IMG/VR virus record: IMGVR_UViG_3300005294_000849
Location: 10,292 to 37,189 of that record
Source of the DNA: a virus
DNA length: 26,898 nucleotides
Direction: 5' to 3' (one strand)
Shown one piece after another: positions 15,297-22,384 of this stretch (positions are counted from its first letter, which is position 1; each line of letters begins with the position of its first letter). Under the pieces are notes generated by a model, which was not told where the DNA came from, ran no database searches, and worked only from the letters and a program-made list of their open reading frames with translations. The translations under genes were made by a program, and so were the position numbers.

Positions 15297-15730
15297 TTGG
15301 TGGCCTCCATGAACGCTTGCTCGATCAATCGAAGGACAGTATTGCGAGCAAGCGGCGTTCCGGACTCAACGATTCCCCTGAGTTTCCGCAAGTCATCGGT
15401 TGAGATTCTCGGGCCGCTCATTAGGTTAGAGCGTTCGAAAGAAAGAGCGCCGAGGTAAGCAGACACGGCGGCCCGGGCTTCGTTCCGAAGTTCGTCGCGT
15501 CCATCCTCAAACTGCACATTCCATGCGTAGTCTGCCGAAACTTCGGGCTGTTGCACCGCGAGCAGTGCTTTCGCGCCAGCTTCAAGCGCGTCCTGGTTTA
15601 GGGGTGCTGTACTGGTTGTTGACACCCCCATGTTGCCTACACCCGGTACAGAACCCACTACTGTTCGTTGCAAGTCAGAGGAAAGATCGGTTTCAGATTC
15701 AACATTCTCCCGTGTGGGCTGATCAGTCAT
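15293..15730 (-). CDS. Hypothetical protein, helical C-terminal half
   Basis: A 145-aa protein of unknown function. ATG 15730 follows AGGTGA by five bases; a GTG three codons upstream has no better site. The first ~45 residues are low-complexity and probably disordered (Ser/Thr/Glu-rich). The remainder is helical: QDALEAGAKALLAVQQPEVS, DELRNEARAAVSAYLGALSF, and STDDLRKLRGIVESGTPLAR with NTVLRLIEQAF at the end. The segment EAGAKALLAVQQPE...W...D...RNEARAAVSAYL resembles the short conserved unit seen in many actinophage early proteins of unknown role. It overlaps both neighbours by a few bases, indicating coupled translation. Confidence 0.7.
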   Translation of the reverse strand: MTDQPTRENVESETDLSSDLQRTVVGSVPGVGNMGVSTTSTAPLNQDALEAGAKALLAVQQPEVSADYAWNVQFEDGRDELRNEARAAVSAYLGALSFERSNLMSGPRISTDDLRKLRGIVESGTPLARNTVLRLIEQAFMEATN

Positions 15731-15974
15731 CGGTTTCACCTGATTCGTTTTGGAGGTTCATAAGCGCTTGGAGTGTGGAAATGTCCGAGCGGTCGATCAT
15801 CTTCTGGTAAAGCTGGTACGACATGCTCGAAATTTCTTCCACTGCCTTGACCGCATAGAAGCCGTAGTCTTTCGGGTATCCGATAGCAACGGTCATTGGT
15901 ATCTGAATGCCGTTCGCTGCCGTTGCGGTGATTTCAAATTCGAGAGTGTCAATCTCTGGCGTTTGTTCAGTCAT
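15723..15974 (-). CDS. Hypothetical small acidic protein
   Basis: An 83-aa acidic protein; no family recognised. The N-terminal half is beta-like (IDTLEFEITATAANGIQIPM, TVAIGYPKDYGFYAVK) and the C-terminal half is helical (VEEISSMSYQLYQKMIDRSD, STLQALMNLQ). The ATG at 15974 lies eight bases inside the end of the upstream gene, and its own stop lies within the next gene, so it is the middle of a tightly packed chain. Small acidic proteins in such phage early operons are sometimes inhibitors of host systems; nothing here proves this. Confidence 0.7.
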   Translation of the reverse strand: MTEQTPEIDTLEFEITATAANGIQIPMTVAIGYPKDYGFYAVKAVEEISSMSYQLYQKMIDRSDISTLQALMNLQNESGETDD

Positions 15975-16197
15975 TGGGTGTTTTTGTCCTTCCGATGATG
16001 GTGATCTTGTCGCTGGGTTCGAGGGCGTGGTTTTCGCTGTCTACGATGACGGAGACATACCTGCTGTCGAAGGTTTTCGTCTTGGGGTCGAAATAGCCGT
16101 GGATGACGCAGCACAGAGTGCCTACGGTTTCAGGGAAGCTGATCGTTTTGCCCAGGTCGGTGTTATTCAGCCGACGGGCTTCAATGACCGTGCTCAT
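15967..16197 (-). CDS. Hypothetical small beta-rich protein
   Basis: A 76-aa protein starting with an ATGA overlap to the upstream gene. The sequence (MSTVIEARRLNNTDLGKTIS, then TLCCVIHGYFDPKTKTFDSR, VSVIVDSENHALEPSDKITI) predicts a compact beta barrel. LGKTI...L..V...F...V.V.....L.P...I.I is a pattern of small OB/SH3-like phage proteins of unknown role. No catalytic or metal-binding set apart from the CC pair. Coding is well supported by the overlaps on both sides. Confidence 0.7.
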   Translation of the reverse strand: MSTVIEARRLNNTDLGKTISFPETVGTLCCVIHGYFDPKTKTFDSRYVSVIVDSENHALEPSDKITIIGRTKTPND

Positions 16198-16487
16198 GCT
16201 GCACTCACCAGGTACCCGGCGAATTGGAGCCGAGACACACTGTCCTCACCGTGGATAAGGTACGAGGCGTCATACGTCATCGGGACCCATGCCCAATCCG
16301 TGCGGTGCTGGAACGCGAACTCCACTAGCTCGTCCGCGTCTAGCAGGGCTTCGATGGTTTCGCCGGACTCGTGTTCGACGTGCTGGCGTACGGCCTCGTC
16401 TGCGCTGTGAGCGTCGGTGGTGCCGGTGACTAGCCACTGGGCGCCGTCTTCGCCCATGGTTTGGACGGTGATTGTTTCGGTGCTCAT
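16194..16487 (-). CDS. Hypothetical acidic protein
   Basis: A 97-aa acidic protein, not recognised. Start ATG 16487 and stop both overlap neighbours as ATGA. Strand-forming residues at the N terminus (TETITVQTMGEDGAQWLVTG) are followed by HSADEAVRQHVEHESGETIE, a pattern like the alternating helix of small 'DUF-type' phage proteins, then LVEFAFQHRTDWAWVPMTYD and a C-terminal helix. A beta-strand-helix-strand layout of this size may be a ferredoxin-like fold (inference). Part of the coupled early operon downstream of the glutaredoxin-like gene. Confidence 0.7.
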   Translation of the reverse strand: MSTETITVQTMGEDGAQWLVTGTTDAHSADEAVRQHVEHESGETIEALLDADELVEFAFQHRTDWAWVPMTYDASYLIHGEDSVSRLQFAGYLVSAA

Positions 16488-16930
16488 GATGATGCCTTTC
16501 GTGAGTTGGTGATCTTGCCTTTGAGTTCGCGGATCTTGTCCGGCTGGTAACCGAACCAGGTGTCGGTGTCATCGGTGGACGCGTCATAGACCACGACGCA
16601 CGGCATCTCGGCCGGCACGTTCAGAGCTGCGGCTTCGCGCTTGAGCTCATCGATGAGCGTTTTCTCTTCGTCCCGGACGAGGATCTTCGTAAACGGGATC
16701 TCCATGCGGTCCATAGCTCTCCCGGTATTGATGCACTGATTGCAGCCGGAAGGCTTGGAGTACACGGTGACGCGGATCGTGTCCGCTGGCGCTTCCTCCG
16801 GGGCTTCGTCAGGCAGGTGGCAGTTGCACTGGCACTCCCCCTCGGAATCCGTGGCATCGTCCCAAGCCCGGCCGTAGCAGGTCCGATGTTTCATTTCCCG
16901 GCAGTCTGCCGAAGTTTCGAAGATGCTCAT
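16484..16930 (-). CDS. Glutaredoxin/NrdH-like protein with N-terminal Cys-rich module
   Basis: 148 aa. ATG 16930 follows AGGAGG by nine bases; the longer frame to 16993 would enter the upstream gene. The second half is a thioredoxin-fold redoxin: IRVTVYSKPSGCNQC with redox pair C63/C66 and VPAEMPCVVVYD holding the cis-Pro region, then TWFGYQPDKIRELK, as in NrdH electron donors for class Ib ribonucleotide reductase. The first ~40 residues carry H15xxC18 and CQCNCH (33-38), a probable zinc-binding module not part of standard NrdH (usually ~75 aa). Host deoxynucleotide supply during phage replication is the likely role. The fusion is described in the findings. Confidence 0.85.
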   Translation of the reverse strand: MSIFETSADCREMKHRTCYGRAWDDATDSEGECQCNCHLPDEAPEEAPADTIRVTVYSKPSGCNQCINTGRAMDRMEIPFTKILVRDEEKTLIDELKREAAALNVPAEMPCVVVYDASTDDTDTWFGYQPDKIRELKGKITNSRKASS

Positions 16931-16985
16931 GCTGGTTTTCCTCCTACAAGGTGGTGGGGTTGTTTTAGGATTAACAAGGTTTTGG

Positions 16986-18074
16986 CTAGTCATCGGAGAC
17001 GTCAGCGAGGGCTAGTACCCTGTCGAGGTCGGTGGCCGGCACGAGTACTCCTCTGGCTTTGCTACCGTCTGCGGGGCCGACGATGCCTAGAAGTTCTAGC
17101 TCGTCCAAGAGTCTGGATGCTCTGGCGAAGCCGATACGGAGTTTGCGCTGCAGCATCGAGCTGGACGCGAATTGGCTGGTGACGATCAGCTCGATCGCCT
17201 CGGCCATGAGCTTTCGATCTTCGGACGGCAGCGGCGTGACTTCCAGCGTGGTGCTCCCAGAGCCGATGTTGACGACGTTGCTCCCGTTGTCCTCCACAAA
17301 CTTGGCCACGAAGTCCTTGACACCTGAGACGATGGCCGACTCAGCATCCGGCCGGCCACTGCCACGACCCCGCAGCGCATAAGCCAACGCCGGTAACCTG
17401 GCAGACCAACCCCGGGCAGCGTCCTTGAGCTTGGTATCTAGCTCGGAGCCTTCCTCCGCTTTGATCGGCATCAGCATCCCAATGAACGACTCACCACAAG
17501 TGATCAGCATGCGAGTCTTCAAGTTCGTTGGTTCAATCGCCAACGGCTCCTTATAGGAAGCCGATGCGTGAGCGAACAACTGCAGAAGCTTCCCATTGGC
17601 CATGATGCGAGCTGGCACCCGCTTCTCAGCGTCTACCGCTTCAAGGAAGAGACGTGGCAAGTTCGGGAACATCTCCGAGGTATTGCCATTCGGGACGATG
17701 TACGTTTTACCCGGGAACAGGCCAGAGATATCGGTGAAGGTCAGCTCCTTACCCGTCACGTGGATCTGCAACGAATCGCCGATCTCATCCTCCGGCTGAT
17801 TCTTCGACGCCTTGAATACCGAGAGCAGCTCCTTGACTACCGTTGGGTCAAGGTCGAAAGAGTCTTCTTCCGGATCTCCGGTGAGCCCTTCGGACTCCCA
17901 GACGCTCACGATTGCCAGTGCGGCCGAGGCGGTGTTGGTTGCCTGGACATACACGTGGCCGTCATCAGCCATGAAGTGGATAACGTCCAACCCAGTCGAT
18001 GAGTCGTTGTGCACGTGCGGCTGCACCGACACCAGAGCATGTCTTAGATCTGCGGTGTTGATTGTCAATCTCAT
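16986..18074 (-). CDS. Sliding-clamp-like protein fused to an FtsK-gamma winged helix
   Basis: 362 aa; ATG 18074 follows AGGAGG by seven bases and overlaps the WhiB stop (ATGA). Residues 1-~205 resemble DnaN-type DNA polymerase III beta clamp domains ([38 protein letters not shown], and [14 protein letters not shown] as a clamp-like end), but shorter than the usual three domains. After a helical linker, residues ~288-347 form an FtsK gamma domain: [20 protein letters not shown] then [20 protein letters not shown] and [13 protein letters not shown]. In FtsK this domain reads KOPS DNA and contacts XerD. The fusion implies a DNA-sequence-guided clamp or replication factor (inference). Confidence 0.85.
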   Translation of the reverse strand: MRLTINTADLRHALVSVQPHVHNDSSTGLDVIHFMADDGHVYVQATNTASAALAIVSVWESEGLTGDPEEDSFDLDPTVVKELLSVFKASKNQPEDEIGDSLQIHVTGKELTFTDISGLFPGKTYIVPNGNTSEMFPNLPRLFLEAVDAEKRVPARIMANGKLLQLFAHASASYKEPLAIEPTNLKTRMLITCGESFIGMLMPIKAEEGSELDTKLKDAARGWSARLPALAYALRGRGSGRPDAESAIVSGVKDFVAKFVEDNGSNVVNIGSGSTTLEVTPLPSEDRKLMAEAIELIVTSQFASSSMLQRKLRIGFARASRLLDELELLGIVGPADGSKARGVLVPATDLDRVLALADVSDD

Positions 18075-18418
18075 GACGATCCCTCCTGACCTTGTGCTTC
18101 TTTGGCTTGTCTTCTCATACGGCTGGCGCGACGTTCGTGGCTGATACGCACCTTCGGGATGGTTCCCCCGAATACGCCGTGGTTCCGAGTGATGTCTTTA
18201 CCCATGGAGTAGTCCTGGCAGGCATCCATTACCGGGCAGCCAGCGCAAATTGCTATGGCCTCAGCTGCGGCTTTTTCATCTGCGGAGACCGGGAAGAACG
18301 GGTCACCATTCTTTTTGAAGTCCCAGCCCTTGCATTTCGCTTCATCCATCCAATGCTTCGACTCCGAAGCCTTGCCCTCGGACTGCTTGGTCATGCTTCG
18401 CCAGCCTCGCTCTACCAT
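18071..18418 (-). CDS. WhiB-family iron-sulfur transcription regulator
   Basis: About 115 aa. ATG 18418 follows AAGGTGG and overlaps the upstream stop; ATG 18394 is an alternative giving 107 aa. The four cluster-binding cysteines have WhiB spacing: C29, then C58xxC61 and C67 ([18 protein letters not shown]). The PFFPVS motif and the GVFGG turn (usually GVWGG) follow, and then a basic tail [12 protein letters not shown] that can bind DNA. WhiB proteins are restricted to Actinobacteria and their phages. Phage copies can repress host whiB2 and affect superinfection; that is family knowledge. Located between clamp and ParB-like genes in the early operon, it may adjust early-to-late switching. Confidence 0.95.
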   Translation of the reverse strand: MVERGWRSMTKQSEGKASESKHWMDEAKCKGWDFKKNGDPFFPVSADEKAAAEAIAICAGCPVMDACQDYSMGKDITRNHGVFGGTIPKVRISHERRASRMRRQAKEAQGQEGSS

Positions 18419-18873
18419 TCCGGCGCCCACCTTCGCTGATGCGATCCCAGAGCGCCGGTGCGGTGAAAAACCGCCATCTCACGGAACTCCTTCACGGTCT
18501 TCTGCGCCCACCAGAACACTTCCTCCTGGCTAGTACTAGCTCTGGTAACCCAGACACCGTTTACTCGGGCTTCCTTACCAGGGCCAACCCAGATCTTCGC
18601 GGACCAGATCAGCTCACCCGCGTTCAGGCCAGCAGTCGGGCGAACCGTGGCACGCGGCCACTCCGCGTCGTCAGGCGTGCTCTCGAATCTTCTGTAGGCG
18701 TTCGGCAGATCCACCAACCGAGTAACCGGCGCAGTCCCCATCGTTGAAGGATGAGCACCCATCGACCGGGCACGCTCGCCAGTCTGGTGAAGGGTGAGTG
18801 AAAACTGTCCTACCTCATCCAGCACTGCAAAATTGGCTTCCAAGCCAGACCGAACTAATGCAACGGCGCTCAT
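18412..18873 (-). CDS. Hypothetical protein between ParB-like and WhiB genes
   Basis: 153 aa; ATG 18873 overlaps the ParB-like stop as ATGA, so the longer frame to 18960 is not used. It starts MSAVALVRSGLEANFAVLDE and contains VTRLVDLPNAYRRFESTPDD, ELIWSAKIWVGPGKEARVNG and EVFWWAQKTVKEFREMAVFH, an aromatic-rich C-terminal helix. No known domain is recognised, and no cysteines form a metal site. Coupling on both sides suggests a partner of the ParB-like protein or WhiB. Confidence 0.7.
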   Translation of the reverse strand: MSAVALVRSGLEANFAVLDEVGQFSLTLHQTGERARSMGAHPSTMGTAPVTRLVDLPNAYRRFESTPDDAEWPRATVRPTAGLNAGELIWSAKIWVGPGKEARVNGVWVTRASTSQEEVFWWAQKTVKEFREMAVFHRTGALGSHQRRWAPEW

Positions 18874-20375
18874 TCTGAATCCTCTGCATCTTCGATGCAG
18901 TTCACGCAGAATCCAGCCCACTCGGAATCGGCAACGACTTCCTGCGAGCATTCCTGGCACGTCGCTGTCACCTCGTCCGGCACTGGCACCAGATCGAATT
19001 CACGGTTACGACTCGGCTCAACCTTCGCGGAGTACTGCATCGCTTCAACCTCATCGAGATCAAGCGTGTAGCCGAGCTGACCAGTGAGCAGCTGGTAGTA
19101 CTCACGGACGCCATTCCAACCACCATAGAATCCGTCACGCTCGGACGAACTGCGCTCGAACCCTTTGAGCTTCGCGAGCCTTTCCTCGGTATTGCTGGAA
19201 CTGACCAATTTCAAGACCAAGGCCAACTTAGACAGCGGCCACCGAGATAAGAACTTGCCCACGTTTGCACGCCAGGACTCCCGCGTAGCGAAGTCCTGTT
19301 CATTCGGGTATTCGTTGCTGACGAGCTTGCCCAACAACATCTGCGGAGTATCGTCGTACTTCGAAGCGAATATGATCTGCTCGACCAGGACCTGCTTAGC
19401 GAAATCCTCGTCAGCCTTCTTGTTCTGCACCGCATCAATAATGAAAGCCATGCGAGTCCGGGCAACGATCGACAGCATGCCGTTCAACTTCGCTTGGGTC
19501 TGTTTGTCCTGCTTCTCAGCCTCAGTCAGCTCAAGCTTGGCTTTCTTCTCCTTGACGAACCACTGCGGTTCCGGATCGCTGTAATGGAACCTGTACTTAT
19601 GGCCAGCTTCGACGTGCTCAGCATCTGTCAGCTCGTCCTCAACCTGCGCCCAGGCATTACTGTACGAAATGTCGTAGTCACCCTCGACAGCTTTCAACGC
19701 CTGCAGATCCAATCTTCTGGCATCACGGCGCAGGGAAGACTCAGTTTCCGCAATGACGCGTTCCACCGTATCGATGCTGGCACCGTTGGCCATGGACTCG
19801 ATCTTCTCCACGGTGCGTTCGTAGAGCTGTGGATTATCAGACTGATCTTCGAGCTCCTGCAAACGCTGCACAGCGTCCAAACGCAGGCGGCCTGCAGAGT
19901 AAGCCTTGGACACCCCGTCATTCTTCTGAGCAACCTTGGCGCGGGCCTGCACCTCCTTGCGGGACATCTTGAACTTCTTACCCACAGTGGTGATATCCAT
20001 GCCAAGATCCAGCAAGCCCTGGATACCCTTGGACACTTCATGTTCAGACAATGGTCTGTGGTTGCGACCGGTGGTCAGCATTGTCTCGATATCAGCACGA
20101 GGACCACGCTCCGCCGTCGGTGCCGGCAGTACTACACACGGCACCTCGGTCAGTCCAGCTTCCGCTGCGGCGGATCTTCTGCGGTTACCGTCCTGCACCA
20201 CGAAGTCACCAGCACGGTCAGGATGCGGATACACCAGCAACGGGCTCATCACACCCATTGATTTGATCTCCGAGGCGAGCTGTGTCAGATCGCCCAAATC
20301 GTCACGGATGTTATCGGGGTGCTGGTGCACCGAGGACAAAGCCAAAACTTGCAGTGTGGCATCGAATTTAGCCAT
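18870..20375 (-). CDS. ParB/Srx-fold protein with C-terminal zinc ribbon
   Basis: 501 aa, starting at ATG 20375 after GAGAGGGG. Residues ~10-85 form the ParB N-terminal (Spo0J/Srx-like) domain: LSSVHQHPDNIRDDLGDLTQ, EIKSMGVMSPLLVYP and the nucleotide-binding loop VVQDGNRRRSAAAEAGL, where typical ParB has GERR. A helical HTH region follows (ISTAP-like positions ~105-165: LSEHEVSKGIQGLLDLGMDI, VGKKFKMSRKEVQARAKVAQ). The middle and C-terminal part is unrecognised, except for a zinc ribbon at C473xxC476...C490xxC493. No ParA gene is nearby, so plasmid-type partition is unlikely. A role in early regulation or DNA organisation is more plausible. Confidence 0.88.
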   Translation of the reverse strand: MAKFDATLQVLALSSVHQHPDNIRDDLGDLTQLASEIKSMGVMSPLLVYPHPDRAGDFVVQDGNRRRSAAAEAGLTEVPCVVLPAPTAERGPRADIETMLTTGRNHRPLSEHEVSKGIQGLLDLGMDITTVGKKFKMSRKEVQARAKVAQKNDGVSKAYSAGRLRLDAVQRLQELEDQSDNPQLYERTVEKIESMANGASIDTVERVIAETESSLRRDARRLDLQALKAVEGDYDISYSNAWAQVEDELTDAEHVEAGHKYRFHYSDPEPQWFVKEKKAKLELTEAEKQDKQTQAKLNGMLSIVARTRMAFIIDAVQNKKADEDFAKQVLVEQIIFASKYDDTPQMLLGKLVSNEYPNEQDFATRESWRANVGKFLSRWPLSKLALVLKLVSSSNTEERLAKLKGFERSSSERDGFYGGWNGVREYYQLLTGQLGYTLDLDEVEAMQYSAKVEPSRNREFDLVPVPDEVTATCQECSQEVVADSEWAGFCVNCIEDAEDSE

Positions 20376-20436
20376 GGAAATATGCCCCTCTCAGGGGAAA
20401 GTATTTAGAGTGAAACGAGTTTGGTGTTATTCGCTG

Positions 20437-20646
20437 TTATGCAGCGTTATAAGCTGCACGCTCTGAGATGAACCAGTCACCACACGCGGTAATGACGAGC
20501 ATCAAAGCGACCAGGGCAGCAAGTCCCGAAACACCGTTGCTCAGCTGTGCGGTAAGTCCGCAGAAAACCAGCAGGAACCCGACCATCGGTGACCAGAACC
20601 GCCACATACGACGCGAAGCCATCCGCAGAATCTGCTCGGCGCTCAT
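20437..20646 (-). CDS. Small two-span membrane protein
   Basis: A 69-aa protein overlapping the upstream gene by four bases (ATGA). Two hydrophobic segments are visible: residues ~15-35 (FWSPMVGFLLVFCGLTAQL) and ~40-60 (GLAALVALMLVITACGDWFI), with a basic N terminus (SRRMWRFW) that should stay in the cytoplasm. This predicts a hairpin in the inner membrane. It lies in the early, not the lysis, region, so a holin is unlikely. A membrane anchor for replication or an exclusion protein is possible. Confidence 0.7.
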   Translation of the reverse strand: MSAEQILRMASRRMWRFWSPMVGFLLVFCGLTAQLSNGVSGLAALVALMLVITACGDWFISERAAYNAA

Positions 20647-20957
20647 CTGACGTCACCACCGTCGAACAGCGAAGCAGCTGGCACCGGAGCCGGGACCTCC
20701 ACAGCAGTGAAGTACGCGAGATCCTGGCCATTCACGTTCAAAAGGCCACGGCCGCCCTCGCCCAAGTCCCGAAGGTTGCCCTTGTCGACAACGACCTTTG
20801 CGATCGGATACACCGGGCGCATCATTCTGAGCACCGCTTCGGCAGCGACCTTAGGTCGGTCAGACTTCGGATACCGTTGCCACTCGACATCGATGACTGC
20901 CGAAGGCAGTAGCTTCTTCATCGGGTACACGCTGACCCGGCCTTTCACCTTGCTCAT
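20643..20957 (-). CDS. Hypothetical small basic protein
   Basis: 104 aa; ATG 20957 follows AAGGA by nine bases. Longer versions of this frame overlap the excisionase-like gene and are Arg/Trp-rich shadow. The sequence has a strand-rich core (KVKGRVSVYPMKKLLPSAVI and VAAEAVLRMMRPVYPIAKVV), then GGRGLLNVNGQDLAYFTAVE and a Pro-rich end. No family recognised. It is the second gene of the early operon, just after the excisionase-type DNA-binding protein. Confidence 0.65.
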   Translation of the reverse strand: MSKVKGRVSVYPMKKLLPSAVIDVEWQRYPKSDRPKVAAEAVLRMMRPVYPIAKVVVDKGNLRDLGEGGRGLLNVNGQDLAYFTAVEVPAPVPAASLFDGGDVR

Positions 20958-20988
20958 CTTCTGCCATCCTTGGTGTTGAAGCTCAGGA

Positions 20989-21276
20989 TCAGATCGCCCA
21001 CGAGCTAGCCACCACTTCTCGCTGATTGTCGATGTATGCCTGGATATCGGTGGCCGCGATCCGCGTGGTCTTGCCACGAGTACCCACCATGACCTTCGGC
21101 AGATCGCCATTGTTGATCAGGTCGTACACAGAGGTGAGCCCGATCGACAGCAACTCGGCCGTTTCGGCCACCGTGAACAGCATGCGGACCGGCCGCATCT
21201 CCATCGGTAGACCCGGCTCCACATCAATCACCTGCTCGCCTCTGCGAGCGTTGGGAAAACTGACTACACTAGACAT
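20989..21276 (-). CDS. Excisionase-type (helix-turn-helix 17) DNA-binding protein
   Basis: A 95-aa protein with ATG 21276 eight bases after AAGGAAG; an ATG 13 codons upstream lacks such a site. The C-terminal 55 residues are a winged helix of the excisionase/MerR-like HTH_17 type: LFTVAETAELLSIGLTSVYD followed by LINNGDLPKVMVGTRGKTTR and IAATDIQAYIDNQ. These proteins bend DNA at attachment sites as Xis or act as small regulators. It is far (over 4 kb) from the integrase, which is at the other end of the lysogeny module, but it is the first gene of the long leftward early operon, so it is induced early. Xis or early activator are both possible. Confidence 0.85.
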   Translation of the reverse strand: MSSVVSFPNARRGEQVIDVEPGLPMEMRPVRMLFTVAETAELLSIGLTSVYDLINNGDLPKVMVGTRGKTTRIAATDIQAYIDNQREVVASSWAI

Positions 21277-21316
21277 TGAAATCACTTCCTTGCTTACCGT
21301 TTGATTTGGTTTCATC

Positions 21317-21344
21317 GCACCCAGCAGCTGTAACTGCTGGGTGC
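21317..21344 (+). terminator. Perfect 11-bp hairpin in the divergent gap, terminator-like on the plus strand
   Basis: GCACCCAGCAG (21317-21327) and CTGCTGGGTGC (21334-21344) pair perfectly around CTGTAA, followed on the plus strand by TTCTTATTT. That looks like a rho-independent terminator for rightward transcription, but no plus-strand gene lies upstream. On the minus strand there is no T-run, and the element lies 40 bases before the excisionase-type gene, so it could instead be an operator or attenuator. The remaining part of this 155-bp gap (21345-21431) shows only the ribosome binding site of the plus-strand gene. Confidence 0.55.
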
Positions 21345-21431
21345 TTCTTATTTCCCCGAAATACGAGGCTTAGACCCTCCGCCGATAGGATTCGAGTACC
21401 CCTACACGAACCACCTACCAACGGAGGAAAC

Positions 21432-21983
21432 TTGGAATACTGGCGAGAAGTCTTTACGCCCAGCGCCATGGGCCTGATCATCGGCGGCGCCATTGGTATC
21501 GGGCTGCCCATCCTCAACGAATGGCTAAAAGTGATACACGGACGAAGCGAATCCATCAAAGGCCTGCGGCTACAAACCACTACCGAACTGCTCGCTGGCA
21601 TCTCAGAGTTCCGCAAAGCAATCAACCTCGACGCATACGAGAAGCAAGACAAATACGACGAGCAAGCAGCTAAAGGCCGAGATCGCATTGCCTCGGCGAC
21701 ACATGAAGTTGAAGCCCGAACACAAATGCACTCCATCTGGAATCGGTTCGTCCTGCAATCCAGGAACCTAGCCACAGACTTTTCGAAACGATCAACCGAA
21801 AGCAAGGAACTTTCAGAGACCTTCGAACTCATTCTCGAAACGATCCGAATCGCAGGCACACCCGGCGTTGCCGTCCTGCCAAGCATGCTGTCCGCATGGG
21901 TGCGACGTGGCCGCATCGACTTCAACGAACTCAAGCTAGTCCGAGAAGAACTCTCCAAACAGATCAAGGAAACTCGGAAGTAA
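21432..21983 (+). CDS. Membrane-anchored hypothetical protein, opposite strand insertion (moron-like)
   Basis: 183 aa. I chose TTG 21432 because GGAGG stands four bases before it; the frame is open back to 21276 but that part is shadow of the neighbouring region. The N terminus has one hydrophobic segment (residues ~12-28, SAMGLIIGGAIGIGLPIL), then a charged, mostly helical domain (KGLRLQTTTELLAGISEFRK, YDEQAAKGRDRIASATHEVE, SKELSETFELILETIRIAGT). The protein should be anchored in the membrane with a cytoplasmic coiled-coil-like body. No family recognised. It is the only plus-strand gene between two minus-strand early blocks and is convergent with the next gene after 13 bases, as expected for a moron, perhaps an exclusion protein. 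Confidence 0.7.
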   Translation: MEYWREVFTPSAMGLIIGGAIGIGLPILNEWLKVIHGRSESIKGLRLQTTTELLAGISEFRKAINLDAYEKQDKYDEQAAKGRDRIASATHEVEARTQMHSIWNRFVLQSRNLATDFSKRSTESKELSETFELILETIRIAGTPGVAVLPSMLSAWVRRGRIDFNELKLVREELSKQIKETRK

Positions 21984-21996
21984 CCAACTAGACAGT

Positions 21997-22314
21997 TCAT
22001 CTCGACCTCCGCTTCGAGACTTCATCTGCTCCTGGCGGCCGAACCCTAACCACCTGAAGCGGACCAACTCGCCAGCACATCTGCGAAACTCCCCATCTTT
22101 CAAGCCCTCGGAATTCTTCTCGCTCCACGGTGACCAACACACTGTTCGATTCGGATTCCACCTTGACCAGTTTCTCGAAGGCACCAAATAACTCGATGCC
22201 TCCACCGACGTGACTCTGTGCCAAATCTCTGGCTGGGATATTTTCAACCTCAGGAATTTCCAGAGTCTCCACAACGTCGCCCTCAGGCTCATCGGAACTC
22301 TTGAACCAACCCAT
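21997..22314 (-). CDS. Hypothetical acidic protein downstream of the Cro-like gene
   Basis: 105 aa; ATG 22314 follows GGAGGTG with ideal spacing; longer frames enter the upstream HTH gene. The sequence is MGWFKSSDEPEGDVVETLEI, LAQSHVGGGIELFGAFEKLV, NSVLVTVEREEFRGLERWGV, and ends RVRPPGADEVSKRRSR. A strand-rich middle with acidic N terminus and basic C terminus is visible. No known domain. It is the second gene of the leftward early transcript after the Cro-like HTH protein; its end is convergent with the plus-strand membrane-anchored gene. Confidence 0.7.
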   Translation of the reverse strand: MGWFKSSDEPEGDVVETLEIPEVENIPARDLAQSHVGGGIELFGAFEKLVKVESESNSVLVTVEREEFRGLERWGVSQMCWRVGPLQVVRVRPPGADEVSKRRSR

Positions 22315-22384
22315 CACGCCACCTCCTTTTCCATTTCTTCGTTCCATGCGTCGCATGCCTGACCGGCGAGCGCTGATGGATCGG

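Noticed and set aside
18870-20375. Evidence that the element is a phage-plasmid
   Set aside because: The ParB-like protein has no ParA partner, and a complete integrase, Xis-like protein and repressor module indicate chromosomal integration.
20437-20646. Holin
   Set aside because: Two membrane spans and small size would fit, but the gene is in the early operon and no endolysin is near; lysis genes are expected beyond the left edge.
21276-21431. Longer start for the plus-strand membrane-anchored gene
   Set aside because: The extension would cross the hairpin and the divergent control region and adds no domain; the TTG at 21432 has a ribosome binding site.
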